Part shown: in pieces, positions 1 through 9,142 of the stretch | Layout of the letters: every line of letters begins with the position of its first letter | Position numbering within the stretch: the stretch's first letter is position 1 | Source: VBCG01 sp044226535 | GTDB lineage: Bacteria > Pseudomonadota > Gammaproteobacteria > Burkholderiales > Casimicrobiaceae | Assembly (NCBI GenBank): GCA_044226535.1 | Contig: JBGAGT010000009.1 | Span: 124,001 to 188,000, forward strand | Direction: 5' to 3' | Length of the DNA: 64,000 bases | Made by a program: the position numbers and the translations under genes | The notes under the pieces: model-generated | What the model saw: only the letters and a program-made list of their open reading frames with translations | Told to the model about the DNA's origin: nothing | Databases searched by the model: none

Positions 1-318
1 GTGGCCATGGAGATCCGCAGCAACGAGACCATCAAGCAGGCGGTGATCGCCGGCATGGGCATCGCGTTCATGTCCGAGCACGCCATCGTCCACGAGATCA
101 ACCTCGGGATGCTGACGGTGCTCGACGTCGCGGGCCTCCCGGCGCGCAGGCAGTGGTTCGTTGTGCATCGCAGCACCAAGCGCCTGCCCCCGGCCGCCGA
201 GGCCTTCAAGGCTTTCCTGCTGGAGGAAGGCGCGCGCTGGCTGGCGCGCGAGGTACCGCTGGGGCACGCACCGCGGCGAGGCCGCGGCAGCGCGCGCGAT
301 GCTGCAAAGCAACGTTGA
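1..318 (+). CDS. LysR-type transcriptional regulator, C-terminal fragment (gene starts before the window)
   Basis: Only the last part of the effector-binding domain is present; the frame is open to the left edge, so the GTG at position 1 is not the real start. The SNETIKQAVIAGMGIAF stretch and the later LTVLDVAGLPARRQWFVVHR segment are typical of the distal effector-binding lobe of CbbR-like LysR proteins. The C-terminal tail is Arg-rich and poorly conserved. It lies 174 bases before the oxalyl-CoA decarboxylase gene on the same strand, so it may regulate the oxalate genes, but co-direction is unusual for LysR regulators, which are more often divergent. The family is clear; the target is inference. 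Confidence 0.85.
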   Translation: MAMEIRSNETIKQAVIAGMGIAFMSEHAIVHEINLGMLTVLDVAGLPARRQWFVVHRSTKRLPPAAEAFKAFLLEEGARWLAREVPLGHAPRRGRGSARDAAKQR

Positions 319-492
319 CTTGGCGCTGATATATCACATACCTTACGGAGCCGAAACGCTCCGGCAGTCCGCGGCCCGGCATGGCGTGGCTGGAGTTCGG
401 AGGAACGGCGGGTTCGCTTCCTCGTCGATTGAATCGCATGCGCGAGCACCGGGTGGCACGCCCGGGATGCTGCGATCGCCTGGAGAAACACC

Positions 493-2274
493 ATGGATCA
501 CGTTGCCACCAAGCCCCAACCGAGTCTCGCCGGAGGGGCGTCCGATGCCACGGCCGCGGGTGAGCCGGCGCGCGAGACCGACGGCTTCCAGCTCGTCATC
601 GACGCGCTGAAGCTCAACGGCATCGACACCATCTTCGGGCTGCCCGGCATCCCGGTCACCGACCTCACGCGCCGCATGCAGAAGGATGGACTGCGCGTCA
701 TCGCCTTCCGCCACGAGCAGAACGCCGGCTATGCGGCGTCCATCGCCGGCTTCCTCACCCAGAAGCCCGGCATCTGCCTCACCGTCTCGGCGCCGGGCTT
801 CCTCAACGGCCTCACGGCGCTGACCCACGCCACCGTCAACTGCTTCCCGATGATCCTGATCAGCGGCTCGTCCGAGCGCGAGATCGTGGACCTGTCGCAG
901 GGCGACTACGAGGAGCTCGACCAGCTCGCCATCGCCAAGCCGCTGTGCAAGGCCGCGTTCCGCGTGCTGCACGCCGAGGACATCGGCGTGGGCGTCGCGC
1001 GCGCCATCCGCGCGGCGGTCTCGGGCCGCCCGGGCGGGGTCTACCTCGACCTGCCGGCCAAGCTCTTCCCGCAGGCCATGGAGGCGGCTGCCGGCAAGGC
1101 CTCGCTGATCAAGGTCGTCGACGCCGCGCCGAAGCAGATCCCGGCGCCCGACGCGGTCAAGCGCGCGCTCGAGCTCCTGAAGGGCGCGAAGAAGCCGCTG
1201 ATCATCCTCGGCAAGGGCGCGGCCTACGCGCAGGCCGACGCCGACATCCGCGCGCTGGTCGAGAAGACCGGCATCCCCTACCTGCCGATGTCGATGGCCA
1301 AGGGCCTGCTGCCCGACACGCACGAGCAGTGCGCCTCGGCGGCGCGTTCGTTCGTGCTGCCCGAGGCCGACGTGGTGATGCTCGTCGGCGCGCGCCTCAA
1401 CTGGCTGCTGTCGCAGGGCAAGGGCAAGACCTGGGGCGGCGCGACGTCCAAGGCCTGGGGCAAACAGCGCTTCATCCAGGTCGACATCTCGCCCACCGAG
1501 GCCGACAGCAACGTGCGCATCGAGGCGCCCGTGGTCGGCGACATCGGCTCCTGCGTCAAGGCGCTGCTCGCCGGCATCGACGGCCAATGGGCGAAGCCGC
1601 CGGCCGAATGGACCGCCGCGATCAGGGAGCGCAAGGACAAGAACGTCGCCAAGATGGCGGAGACGCTGGCGAAGAATCCCTCGCCGATGAGCTTCCAGAG
1701 CGCGCTCAACGTGGTGCGCGACATCGTCAAGGCGAACCCCGACGCGATGCTGGTGAACGAAGGCGCCAACGCGCTGGACTTCACCCGCTCCATCGTCGAC
1801 ATGTACAAGCCGCGCAAGCGCATCGACGTCGGCACCTGGGGGATCATGGGCATCGGCATGGGCTACAGCATCGCCGCGGCCGTCGTCACCGGCCAGCAGG
1901 TGATCGCCATCGAGGGCGACAGCGCCTTCGGCTTCTCCGGCATGGAGACCGAGACCATCTGCCGCTACGACCTGCCGGTGTGCGTCGTGATCATGAACAA
2001 CAACGGCGTGTACCGCGGCGACGAGAAGAACGCGGCGGGGGGCACCGACCCCTCGCCGCTGGTGTTCGTCAAGGATGCGCGCTACGAGAAGATGATGGAG
2101 GCCTTCGGCGGCGTCGGCGCGCACGCGAGGACGCCCGACGAATTGCGCCGCGCGATGGAGGAGGCGATCCGCAGCAGGCGTCCCACGCTGATCAACGCGG
2201 TCATCGACGAGGGCGGCGGCACCGAGAGCGGCCGCATCACGAGCCTCAACCCGACGGCGAAGAAGAAGGCCTGA
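493..2274 (+). CDS. oxc: Oxalyl-CoA decarboxylase
   Basis: Thiamine-diphosphate enzyme that converts oxalyl-CoA to formyl-CoA and CO2 in the cytoplasm. The 593 residues show the three-domain ThDP fold: the PYR-domain glutamate is E75 in RHEQNAGYAA, and the PP-domain metal site runs from EGDSAFGFSGMETE (about residue 475) to VVIMNNNGVY about 25 residues later. The central domain holds the nucleotide-binding region. The first 28 or so residues are a low-complexity extension compared with usual family starts. A GGAG lies just before the ATG. The next gene is formyl-CoA transferase, which regenerates oxalyl-CoA, and that pairing separates it from acetolactate synthase relatives. Very likely correct. 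Confidence 0.95.
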   Translation: MDHVATKPQPSLAGGASDATAAGEPARETDGFQLVIDALKLNGIDTIFGLPGIPVTDLTRRMQKDGLRVIAFRHEQNAGYAASIAGFLTQKPGICLTVSAPGFLNGLTALTHATVNCFPMILISGSSEREIVDLSQGDYEELDQLAIAKPLCKAAFRVLHAEDIGVGVARAIRAAVSGRPGGVYLDLPAKLFPQAMEAAAGKASLIKVVDAAPKQIPAPDAVKRALELLKGAKKPLIILGKGAAYAQADADIRALVEKTGIPYLPMSMAKGLLPDTHEQCASAARSFVLPEADVVMLVGARLNWLLSQGKGKTWGGATSKAWGKQRFIQVDISPTEADSNVRIEAPVVGDIGSCVKALLAGIDGQWAKPPAEWTAAIRERKDKNVAKMAETLAKNPSPMSFQSALNVVRDIVKANPDAMLVNEGANALDFTRSIVDMYKPRKRIDVGTWGIMGIGMGYSIAAAVVTGQQVIAIEGDSAFGFSGMETETICRYDLPVCVVIMNNNGVYRGDEKNAAGGTDPSPLVFVKDARYEKMMEAFGGVGAHARTPDELRRAMEEAIRSRRPTLINAVIDEGGGTESGRITSLNPTAKKKA

Positions 2275-2348
2275 CGACTCGACGACGGCGACGCGCCGGA
2301 TAGCCAGCGCGTCGGCGGACCAAACAACGCAATGGACTGGGGAAGGCA

Positions 2349-3596
2349 ATGGGCAAGGCACTGGACGGAGTTCGCATTCTCGATTTCACGCACGTGCAGT
2401 CGGGGCCGACGTGCACGCAGCTCCTGGCGTGGTTCGGCGCCGACGTGATCAAGGTCGAGCGCGCGGGCGCCGGCGACATCACGCGCGGCCAGCTGCGCGA
2501 CATCCCGAACGTGGACAGCCTCTACTTCACGATGCTGAACCACAACAAGCGCTCGATCACGCTCGACACCAAGCACCCCGAGGGCAAGAAGGTGCTGGAG
2601 ACGCTGGTCAGGCACTGCGACGTTCTGGTCGAGAACTTCGCGCCCGGCGCGCTCGACCGCATGGGCTTCACCTGGGAGCGCATCCAGGCGCTCAACCCGA
2701 AGATGATCGTCGCGTCGATCAAGGGCTTCGGCCCCGGGCCGTACGAGGACTGCAAGGTCTACGAGAACGTCGCGCAATGCGCGGGGGGTGCAGCGTCCAC
2801 CACCGGCTTCGACGACGGCCCGCCGCTCGTCACCGGCGCCCAGATCGGCGACTCGGGGACCGGCCTGCACCTCGCGCTCGGCATCGTCACGGCGCTCTAC
2901 CAGCGCAACCGCACCGGCCGCGGCCAGAAGGTCGACGCGGCGATGCAGGACGGCGTGCTGAACCTCTGCCGCGTCAAGCTGCGCGACCAGCAGCGGCTCG
3001 CGCGCAACCACGTGATGGAGGAATACCCGCAGTACCCGAACGGCCAGTTCGGCGACGCGGTGCCGCGCGCGGGCAACGCCTCGGGCGGCGGCCAGCCGGG
3101 CTGGATCCTCAAGTGCAAGGGCTGGGAGGGCGACCCCAACGCTTACATCTACTTCATCACCCAGGCGCCGGTGTGGGAGGACATCTGCAAGGTGATCGGC
3201 CGCGAGGAATGGCTGACCGACCCGCGCTACGCCACGCCCAAGGCGCGCCTGCCGCACCTGATGGAAATCTTCTCCGAGATCGAGAAGTGGACCATGACCA
3301 AGACCAAGTTCGAGGCCATGGACATCCTCAACAAGCACGACATCCCCTGCGGGCCGATCCTGTCGATGAAGGAGCTCGCCGTGGAGCCCTCGCTGCGCAA
3401 GACCGGCACGATCGTCGAGGTCGACCATCCGGAGCGCGGCAAGTACCTGTCGGTGGGCAACCCCATCAAGCTCTCCGACAGCCCCACCGAGGTCAAGCGC
3501 TCGCCGCTCCTCGGCGAGCACACCGACGAGGTGATGGCGGAGCTCGGCATCGGCAAGGAACAGGTCGCCGCGCTGCGCGCGGCCAACGTGATCTGA
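2349..3596 (+). CDS. frc: Formyl-CoA:oxalate CoA-transferase
   Basis: Class III CoA-transferase that moves CoA from formyl-CoA to oxalate, feeding the decarboxylase upstream. The 415 residues match the usual length. D168 in AQIGDSGTGLHLALG is the expected catalytic aspartate (Asp169 in the Oxalobacter enzyme), and the glycine loop GGGQPGW at 246-252 is the mobile active-site loop. The N-terminal LDFTHVQSGPTCTQLLAWFGADVIKVE segment is the conserved CoA-binding start of the family. It lies 74 bases after oxc, with an AAGG before the ATG, so the two are probably co-transcribed. Other CAIB/BAIF-family substrates are possible in principle, but the oxc neighbour settles the call. Confidence 0.95.
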   Translation: MGKALDGVRILDFTHVQSGPTCTQLLAWFGADVIKVERAGAGDITRGQLRDIPNVDSLYFTMLNHNKRSITLDTKHPEGKKVLETLVRHCDVLVENFAPGALDRMGFTWERIQALNPKMIVASIKGFGPGPYEDCKVYENVAQCAGGAASTTGFDDGPPLVTGAQIGDSGTGLHLALGIVTALYQRNRTGRGQKVDAAMQDGVLNLCRVKLRDQQRLARNHVMEEYPQYPNGQFGDAVPRAGNASGGGQPGWILKCKGWEGDPNAYIYFITQAPVWEDICKVIGREEWLTDPRYATPKARLPHLMEIFSEIEKWTMTKTKFEAMDILNKHDIPCGPILSMKELAVEPSLRKTGTIVEVDHPERGKYLSVGNPIKLSDSPTEVKRSPLLGEHTDEVMAELGIGKEQVAALRAANVI

Positions 3597-3648
3597 CGCG
3601 AAGCCAACCGGCACCCGGCGCACGACAACATTCAGCGGAAAGAAGACG

Positions 3649-5787
3649 ATGGCTCACGACAAGAATGCAGTGCGGCAGGTGCTCGAGAAGGTGAAGAAGG
3701 AAGGGCGCACGTCGCTGACCGCGCCCGAAGGCAAGCTCGTCTGCGACGCCTACGGCATCGCGGTCCCGAAGGAAGCGATGGCGCACACGCCGCACGAGGC
3801 CGCGGAGAAGGCGGCCTCCGTCGGCTTCCCGGTGGTGATGAAGATCGTCTCGCCGGACATCCTGCACAAGACCGAGGCGGGCGGCGTGATCGTCGGCGTC
3901 AAGTCCGCCGAGGACGCGCACAAGGCCTTCGAGGCCATCGTCGCCAACGCGCGCAAGTACAAGGCCGAGGCGGTGATCGTCGGGGTGCAGATCCAGCAGA
4001 TGATCACCGGCGGCGGGCACGAGGTGATCATCGGCGCCGTCAACGACCCCTCGTTCGGCAAGCTGGTGGCGTTCGGCCTGGGCGGCATCCTGGTCGAGGT
4101 CCTCAAGGACGCGACGTTCCGCCTCGCCCCCGCGTCGAAGGACGACGCGCTGTCGATGCTCGACGGCATCAAGGCGGCCGAGCTGCTCAAGGGCGTGCGC
4201 GGCGCCAAGGGCGTCGACCGCGAGGCGCTGGCGGCGATGATCGTCAACGTCTCCGAGCTCGTCAGCGACTTCCCCGAGATCGAGGAGCTCGACCTCAACC
4301 CGGTGTTCGCCAGCGACAGGGGCGCGGTCGCCGCCGACGTGCGCGTCGTCGTCGACTTCGCCGAGAAGCCCGCGAAGCAGCAATACACGCAGGCCGAGAT
4401 CGTCACCGCGATGAACCGCATCATGAAGCCCGACGCGGTGGCGGTGATCGGCGCCTCCGCCGAGGACGGCAAGATCGGCAACTCGGTGATGAAGAACCTC
4501 ATCAACGGCGGCTACAAGGGGCAGATCTACCCGGTGCATCCCAGCGCCACCGAGATCCTCGGCTACAAGGCCTACAAGAGCGTCAAGGACATCCCCGGGG
4601 CGGTCGACGTCGCGGTGTTCGCGATCCCCGCCAAGTTCGTCGCGCAGGCGCTCGTCGAGGTCGGCGAGAAGAAGATCGCCGGCGCGGTGCTCATTCCCTC
4701 GGGCTTCGCCGAGACCGGCAACGTCGAGGGCCAGAAGGAAATCCAGGGGATCGGGCGCAAGTACGGCGTGCGCCTGATGGGCCCCAACATCTACGGCTTC
4801 TATTACACCTGGAAGAACCTCTGCGCGACGTTCTGCACCGCGTACGACTACAAGGGCCACGCCGCGCTGTCGTCGCAGTCGGGCGGCATCGGCATGGCGA
4901 TCATCGGCTTCTCGCGCTCGGCCAAGATGGGCGTGTCGGCGATCGTGGGGCTGGGCAACAAGTCCGACCTCGACGAGGACGACCTGCTCACCTTCTTCGA
5001 GCAGGACGAGAACACCCACATCATCGCCCAGCATTGCGAGGACCTGAAGGACGGCCGCGCCTTCGCCGAGGTGGCGAAGCGCGTGTCGAAGAAGAAGCCC
5101 ATCGTGGTGCTGAAGGCCGGGCGCACGGCGATGGGCGCGCGCGCGGCGAGCTCGCACACGGGCGCGCTGGCCGGCAACGACAAGATCTACGAGGACGTGC
5201 TGCGGCAGTCGGGCGTGATCCGCGCCAATGCGTTGCGCGACATGCTGGAGATGGCGCGCGCGATCCCCAAGCTCGCCACGCCCAAGGGCGAGAACGTGCT
5301 GATCATCACCGGCGCGGGCGGCTCGGGCGTGCTGCTCTCCGACGCCTGCGTCGCCAACGGGCTCAACCTGATGACCATGCCGCCTGACCTCGACGCGGCG
5401 TTCCGCAAGTTCATCCCGCCCTTCGGCGCCGCGGGGAACCCGGTGGACATCACCGGCGGCGAGCCGCCGAAGACCTACCAGAACACCGTGAGGCTGGGCC
5501 TCGAGGACCCGCGCATCCACGCGCTGATCCTCGGCTACTGGCACACCATCGTGACGCCGCCGATGGTGTTCGCGAACAAGATGGTCGAGGTCATCGACGA
5601 AATGCGCGCCAAGGGCATCGAGAAGCCCGTGGTGGCATCGCTCGCCGGCGACGTCCAGGTCGAGGAGGCGGCGGAGTTCCTGTTCGACCACGGCATTCCG
5701 GCGTATCCGTACTCGACCGAGACGCCGGTGATGGTCCTGGGTGCGAAGTACCAGTGGGCGCGTGGCGCGGGCCTCGTGAAGAAGTGA
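3649..5787 (+). CDS. NDP-forming acyl-CoA synthetase (acetate-CoA ligase type), fused ATP-grasp and CoA-binding domains
   Basis: The 712-residue protein joins an N-terminal ATP-grasp half (about 10-240, with HKTEAGGV at 73-80) to a CoA-binding Rossmann domain (about 255-385) and a succinyl-CoA-synthetase-like ligase domain (about 400-710). The phosphohistidine-type motif SSHTGALAGN is at 501-510 (H503), and SQSGG at 409-413 lies in the ligase fold. Family members interconvert an acyl-CoA and the free acid with ATP/ADP or GDP. The beta-alpha domain order is one of the known permutations. It is 52 bases after frc with GGAAAG before the ATG. In this context it could activate oxalate or formate, or salvage energy from a thioester; the substrate is not visible in the sequence. 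Confidence 0.85.
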   Translation: MAHDKNAVRQVLEKVKKEGRTSLTAPEGKLVCDAYGIAVPKEAMAHTPHEAAEKAASVGFPVVMKIVSPDILHKTEAGGVIVGVKSAEDAHKAFEAIVANARKYKAEAVIVGVQIQQMITGGGHEVIIGAVNDPSFGKLVAFGLGGILVEVLKDATFRLAPASKDDALSMLDGIKAAELLKGVRGAKGVDREALAAMIVNVSELVSDFPEIEELDLNPVFASDRGAVAADVRVVVDFAEKPAKQQYTQAEIVTAMNRIMKPDAVAVIGASAEDGKIGNSVMKNLINGGYKGQIYPVHPSATEILGYKAYKSVKDIPGAVDVAVFAIPAKFVAQALVEVGEKKIAGAVLIPSGFAETGNVEGQKEIQGIGRKYGVRLMGPNIYGFYYTWKNLCATFCTAYDYKGHAALSSQSGGIGMAIIGFSRSAKMGVSAIVGLGNKSDLDEDDLLTFFEQDENTHIIAQHCEDLKDGRAFAEVAKRVSKKKPIVVLKAGRTAMGARAASSHTGALAGNDKIYEDVLRQSGVIRANALRDMLEMARAIPKLATPKGENVLIITGAGGSGVLLSDACVANGLNLMTMPPDLDAAFRKFIPPFGAAGNPVDITGGEPPKTYQNTVRLGLEDPRIHALILGYWHTIVTPPMVFANKMVEVIDEMRAKGIEKPVVASLAGDVQVEEAAEFLFDHGIPAYPYSTETPVMVLGAKYQWARGAGLVKK

Positions 5788-5885
5788 GTTGCCCGAAAGC
5801 CCGGTGTCACGCATAGTCCTCGTTGCAGCAAAGCGACCCGCTCGACTCTGATCGCGGGCGTCAACAAGTACCGATAGGAGGAGTC

Positions 5886-6896
5886 ATGAGCGTGGGATTT
5901 CGTACTACAGTCGTGGCGTCCGCGGTTGCGGCCGTGACCGGGATCGCGTTCTCGATGCCGGCGATGGCGGCATGGGAGCCGACCAAGCCGGTCGAGTTCG
6001 TGGTGCCCGCGGGTACCGGCGGCGGTGCCGACCAGATGGCGCGCTTCATCCAGGGCGTGGTGGCCAAGCACAACCTGATGAAGCAGCCGATGATCGTCGT
6101 GAACAAGTCGGGCGGCGCCGGCGCCGAGGGCTTCCTCGACGTGCAGGGCGCCAAGGGCGACCCGCACAAGATCGTCATCACCCTGTCGAACCTGTTCACC
6201 ACGCCGATGGCGACGGGCGTGCCGTTCAGCTGGAAGAACCTGACGCCGGTGTCGATGCTGGCGCTCGACGAATTCGTGCTGTGGGTGAACGCCGACACGC
6301 CGTACAAGACCGCCGGCGACTACATGGCGGCGCTCAAGGCCGGCGCCGACGGCCAGTTCAAGATGGGCGGCACGGGCTCCAAGCAGGAGGACCAGATCAT
6401 CACCGTCGCGCTCGAGAAGGCCGTCGGCAAGAAGCTGACCTACATCCCGTACAAGGGTGGCGGCGACGTGGCGGTGCAGCTCGTCGGCAAGCACGTCGAC
6501 TCGACGGTCAACAACCCCATCGAGGCGGTGGCGCACTGGCGCTCGGGCGCGCTGCGCCCGCTGTGCGTGTTCGACGCGAAGCCGATGCCGTATCCGAACA
6601 AGGTCACCGCGACCATGGCATGGTCCGACATCCCGACCTGCAAGTCGCAGGGCCTCGACGTCGAGTACACGATGCTGCGCGGCATCTTCATGCCGGCCGG
6701 TGTCACGCCCGACCAGGTGGCGTTCTACGTCGACCTGATGAACAAGGTCCGTGCAACGCCGGAATGGACCAAGTTCAGCGAGGACGCTGCGTTCAACCAG
6801 ACGACGATGACCGGCAAGGAGTTCGCCGACTGGGTCGCCAAGGCCGAGCAGGCGCACTTCACGCTCATGAAGGATGCCGGATTCCTCGCCAAGTAG
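5886..6896 (+). CDS. tctC: Tripartite tricarboxylate transporter binding protein (TctC/Bug family)
   Basis: Periplasmic receptor of a three-part carboxylate importer. The ATG at 5886 is chosen because an AGGAGG sits just before it; it gives 336 residues beginning with a clear Sec signal peptide cleaved near AMA/AWEP. The mature start WEPTKPVEFVVPAGTGGGADQMAR is the classic Bug pattern, where the GGGADQ loop contacts a carboxylate. Followed after 4 bases by TctB and then TctA, so the transporter is complete. Its place behind oxc-frc-ligase suggests oxalate or a related small dicarboxylate as cargo, which is inference: Bug proteins bind many acids. Confidence 0.93.
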   Translation: MSVGFRTTVVASAVAAVTGIAFSMPAMAAWEPTKPVEFVVPAGTGGGADQMARFIQGVVAKHNLMKQPMIVVNKSGGAGAEGFLDVQGAKGDPHKIVITLSNLFTTPMATGVPFSWKNLTPVSMLALDEFVLWVNADTPYKTAGDYMAALKAGADGQFKMGGTGSKQEDQIITVALEKAVGKKLTYIPYKGGGDVAVQLVGKHVDSTVNNPIEAVAHWRSGALRPLCVFDAKPMPYPNKVTATMAWSDIPTCKSQGLDVEYTMLRGIFMPAGVTPDQVAFYVDLMNKVRATPEWTKFSEDAAFNQTTMTGKEFADWVAKAEQAHFTLMKDAGFLAK

Positions 6897-6900
6897 ACGC

Positions 6901-7428
6901 ATGAATGCACACACCGAGCCGGCAGGCGACGCCGGCAACCGCAAGGGCAACGTCGAGACGCGCTGGGTCGAGCTCGTCGTTGCCCTCCTCGTGGTCGTCG
7001 CCGGCATCGTGGTGATGCAGGACAGCCTGCGCGTGGGCATCAGCTGGGAGGCCGAGGGCCCGCGCGCAGGGTATTTCCCGTTCTACATCGGCTGCGCGCT
7101 GCTGGTCGCGGGCGGCTGGATCGCGGTGAAGACGGTGCTCGCGTGGCGCTCGCTGGCCGGCAAGGTGTTCGTGCACCGCGAGGAGCTCGGCCCGGTGCTG
7201 AAGATGCTGATCCCGTCGATCTTCTACGTGATCGCGATCGGCTTCCTCGGCATCTACGTCGCGTCGTTCCTGTTCATCGCGGGCTTCATGGTGTGGCAGG
7301 GCAAGTACCGCTGGTGGCTGGCCGTGATCATCGCGGCCGTCATCTGCGTCGGCCTTTTCTTCATGTTCGAGGTCTGGTTCCTCGTGCCGCTTCCCAAGGG
7401 TCCGCTGGAGTCGTGGCTCGGTTACTGA
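6901..7428 (+). CDS. tctB: TctB-type small membrane subunit of the tripartite tricarboxylate transporter
   Basis: 175 residues with about four transmembrane helices: one near 20-40 (VALLVVVAGIVVMQDS), one near 57-77, and a close pair near 105-155. This is the usual TctB size and topology. The conserved GPRAGYFPFYIGCALLVAGGW pattern after the first helix is diagnostic. The ATG at 6901 follows the tctC stop by only 4 bases, so translation is probably coupled. TctB is a small poorly conserved partner of the large permease; it has no catalytic residues to check. Confidence 0.9.
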   Translation: MNAHTEPAGDAGNRKGNVETRWVELVVALLVVVAGIVVMQDSLRVGISWEAEGPRAGYFPFYIGCALLVAGGWIAVKTVLAWRSLAGKVFVHREELGPVLKMLIPSIFYVIAIGFLGIYVASFLFIAGFMVWQGKYRWWLAVIIAAVICVGLFFMFEVWFLVPLPKGPLESWLGY

Positions 7429-7478
7429 TCGCGTTCGTCCCGAGCGCAGCCTGAACCCATCTCCCGGAGCTTTCCAGC

Positions 7479-9008
7479 GTGGAAGACCTCAGCAACCTGA
7501 TGCACGGCTTCGCCGTGGCCCTGACGTTCAAGAACTTCCTGTTCATGCTGCTCGGCATCACGCTGGGCGTGCTGATCGGGGTGCTCCCGGGGCTCGGCGG
7601 CGCCAACGGCATCGCCATCCTGCTGCCGCTGACGTTCACGATGCCGCCGACCTCGGCGATCATCATGCTGTCGTGCATCTACTGGGGTGCGCTGTTCGGC
7701 GGCGCGATCACGTCCATCCTGTTCAACATACCGGGTGAGCCGTGGTCGGTGGCGACGACCTTCGACGGCTACCCGATGGCGCAGAAGGGCGAGGCGGGCC
7801 GCGCGCTGACGGCGGCCTTCACCTCGTCGTTCGTCGGCGCGCTGGTGGCGATCGTCATGATCACCTTCCTTGCGCCGCTGATCGCGCGCTTCGCGCTGCG
7901 CTTCGGGCCGCCCGAGTACTTCGCCATCCAGCTGCTCACGTTCTGCAGCTTCGTCGGCATGGGCCGCGAGCCGCCCGCCAAGACCATCGTGGCGATGATG
8001 CTGGGCTTCGCGCTGGCCGCCGTCGGCCTCGACACGGTGACGGGCACGCTGCGCATGACCTACGGCGTCACCGACCTCCTGCAGGGCTTCGACTTCCTGA
8101 TCGCGGTGATCGGCCTCTTCGGCCTGGGCGAGATCCTGCTCACCATGGAGGAGGGCCTCGCGTTCAAGGGCAAGAGCGGGCGCATCGACCCCGCGGTGGT
8201 GTGGAAGACCTGGAAGGAGCTGCCGCGCTACTGGGCGACTTCGCTTCGCGCCTGCCTCGTCGGCTGCTGGATGGGCGTGACGCCCGGCGGCGCGACGCCG
8301 GCCTCGTTCATGAGCTACGGCATCGCGCGGCGCATGTCCAAGCGCGGCGACAAGTTCGGCGACGGCGAGATCGAGGGCGTGGTCGCGCCCGAGACCGCGG
8401 CGCACGCCGCCGGCACCAGCGCGCTGCTCCCCATGCTTACGCTGGGCATCCCCGGCTCGCCGACGGCAGCGGTGCTGCTCGGCGGCCTGCTGATCTGGGG
8501 CCTGCAGCCCGGTCCGCTGCTGTTCGTCGAGAAGCCCGACTTCGTCTGGGGCCTCATCGCCTCCATGTACCTCGGCAACATCGTCGGCCTCGCCATCGTG
8601 CTGACCACGGTGCCCTGGTGGGCGGCGATCCTGCGCGTGCCGTTCTCGATCATCGCGCCGGTGATCCTGGTGATCTGCGCCATCGGCGCGTACACGGTCC
8701 ACAACAAGATGTTCGACGTGTACATGATGCTGATCTTCGGCGTCGTCGGTTACCTCTTCAAGAAGCTCAAGTACCCGATGGCGCCGCTGGTGCTCGCGCT
8801 GGTGCTCGGCGACTCGGCGGAGACGGCGTTCCGCCAGTCGATGCTCGCCTCCAACGGCAGCCTGTCGGTGTTCTGGTCCAACGGCCTCGTCGGCACCATC
8901 TGCGCGCTGGCGATCATCATGCTGCTGTGGCCGCTGCTGTCGAAGATCAGCAGCGCGATGCGCGGGCCGCGCGGCCCGGGCGGAGGCGCGGTCAAGGCAA
9001 CGGGCTGA
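7479..9008 (+). CDS. tctA: TctA-type large permease of the tripartite tricarboxylate transporter
   Basis: 509 residues, almost entirely hydrophobic, about eleven or twelve transmembrane helices. The GVLPGLGGANGIAILLPLTF motif near residue 30 and its pseudo-repeat TLGIPGSPTAAVLLGGLLIWG in the second half are the two signature segments of the family, reflecting internal duplication. It starts with GTG at 7479 behind a CCGGAGC site. It is last in the oxc-frc-ligase-tctCBA run, and a long perfect hairpin follows 45 bases after the stop. Function as the transport channel is secure; the substrate is only suggested by the oxalate genes. Confidence 0.93.
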   Translation: MEDLSNLMHGFAVALTFKNFLFMLLGITLGVLIGVLPGLGGANGIAILLPLTFTMPPTSAIIMLSCIYWGALFGGAITSILFNIPGEPWSVATTFDGYPMAQKGEAGRALTAAFTSSFVGALVAIVMITFLAPLIARFALRFGPPEYFAIQLLTFCSFVGMGREPPAKTIVAMMLGFALAAVGLDTVTGTLRMTYGVTDLLQGFDFLIAVIGLFGLGEILLTMEEGLAFKGKSGRIDPAVVWKTWKELPRYWATSLRACLVGCWMGVTPGGATPASFMSYGIARRMSKRGDKFGDGEIEGVVAPETAAHAAGTSALLPMLTLGIPGSPTAAVLLGGLLIWGLQPGPLLFVEKPDFVWGLIASMYLGNIVGLAIVLTTVPWWAAILRVPFSIIAPVILVICAIGAYTVHNKMFDVYMMLIFGVVGYLFKKLKYPMAPLVLALVLGDSAETAFRQSMLASNGSLSVFWSNGLVGTICALAIIMLLWPLLSKISSAMRGPRGPGGGAVKATG

Positions 9009-9053
9009 CGGCGGCGCCGCTTCGGGACTTCGCCGTCGGCGGCAGCACGATCG

Positions 9054-9083
9054 AGGCAGGACCGCGTCGCGGTCCTGCCTTGC
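9054..9083 (+). terminator. Strong hairpin after tctA, likely transcription terminator
   Basis: A perfect 12-bp stem, AGGCAGGACCGC at 9054-9065 pairing with GCGGTCCTGCCT at 9069-9080, has a 3-base loop and is followed by TTGCATTG. The downstream T-run is short, so it is either a weak intrinsic terminator or an mRNA 3'-end stabiliser. It separates the oxalate/transport run from the regulator gene at 9143. Confidence 0.65.
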
Positions 9084-9142
9084 ATTGACGCCTCGCGCGA
9101 ATCGTCCTATCGTGCCCCGACCTCGTCGCCCGGGGGGCTGGC

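Noticed and set aside
1..318. Complete gene beginning with the GTG at position 1
   Set aside because: The product lacks the DNA-binding and most of the effector domain; the frame continues past the left edge.
343..2361. A 672-residue frame on the minus strand opposite oxc, and similar very long frames opposite other genes
   Set aside because: Antisense frames like this arise from the G/C third-position bias; the product is Arg/Asp/His/Val-rich with no domain, and the plus-strand gene is certain.
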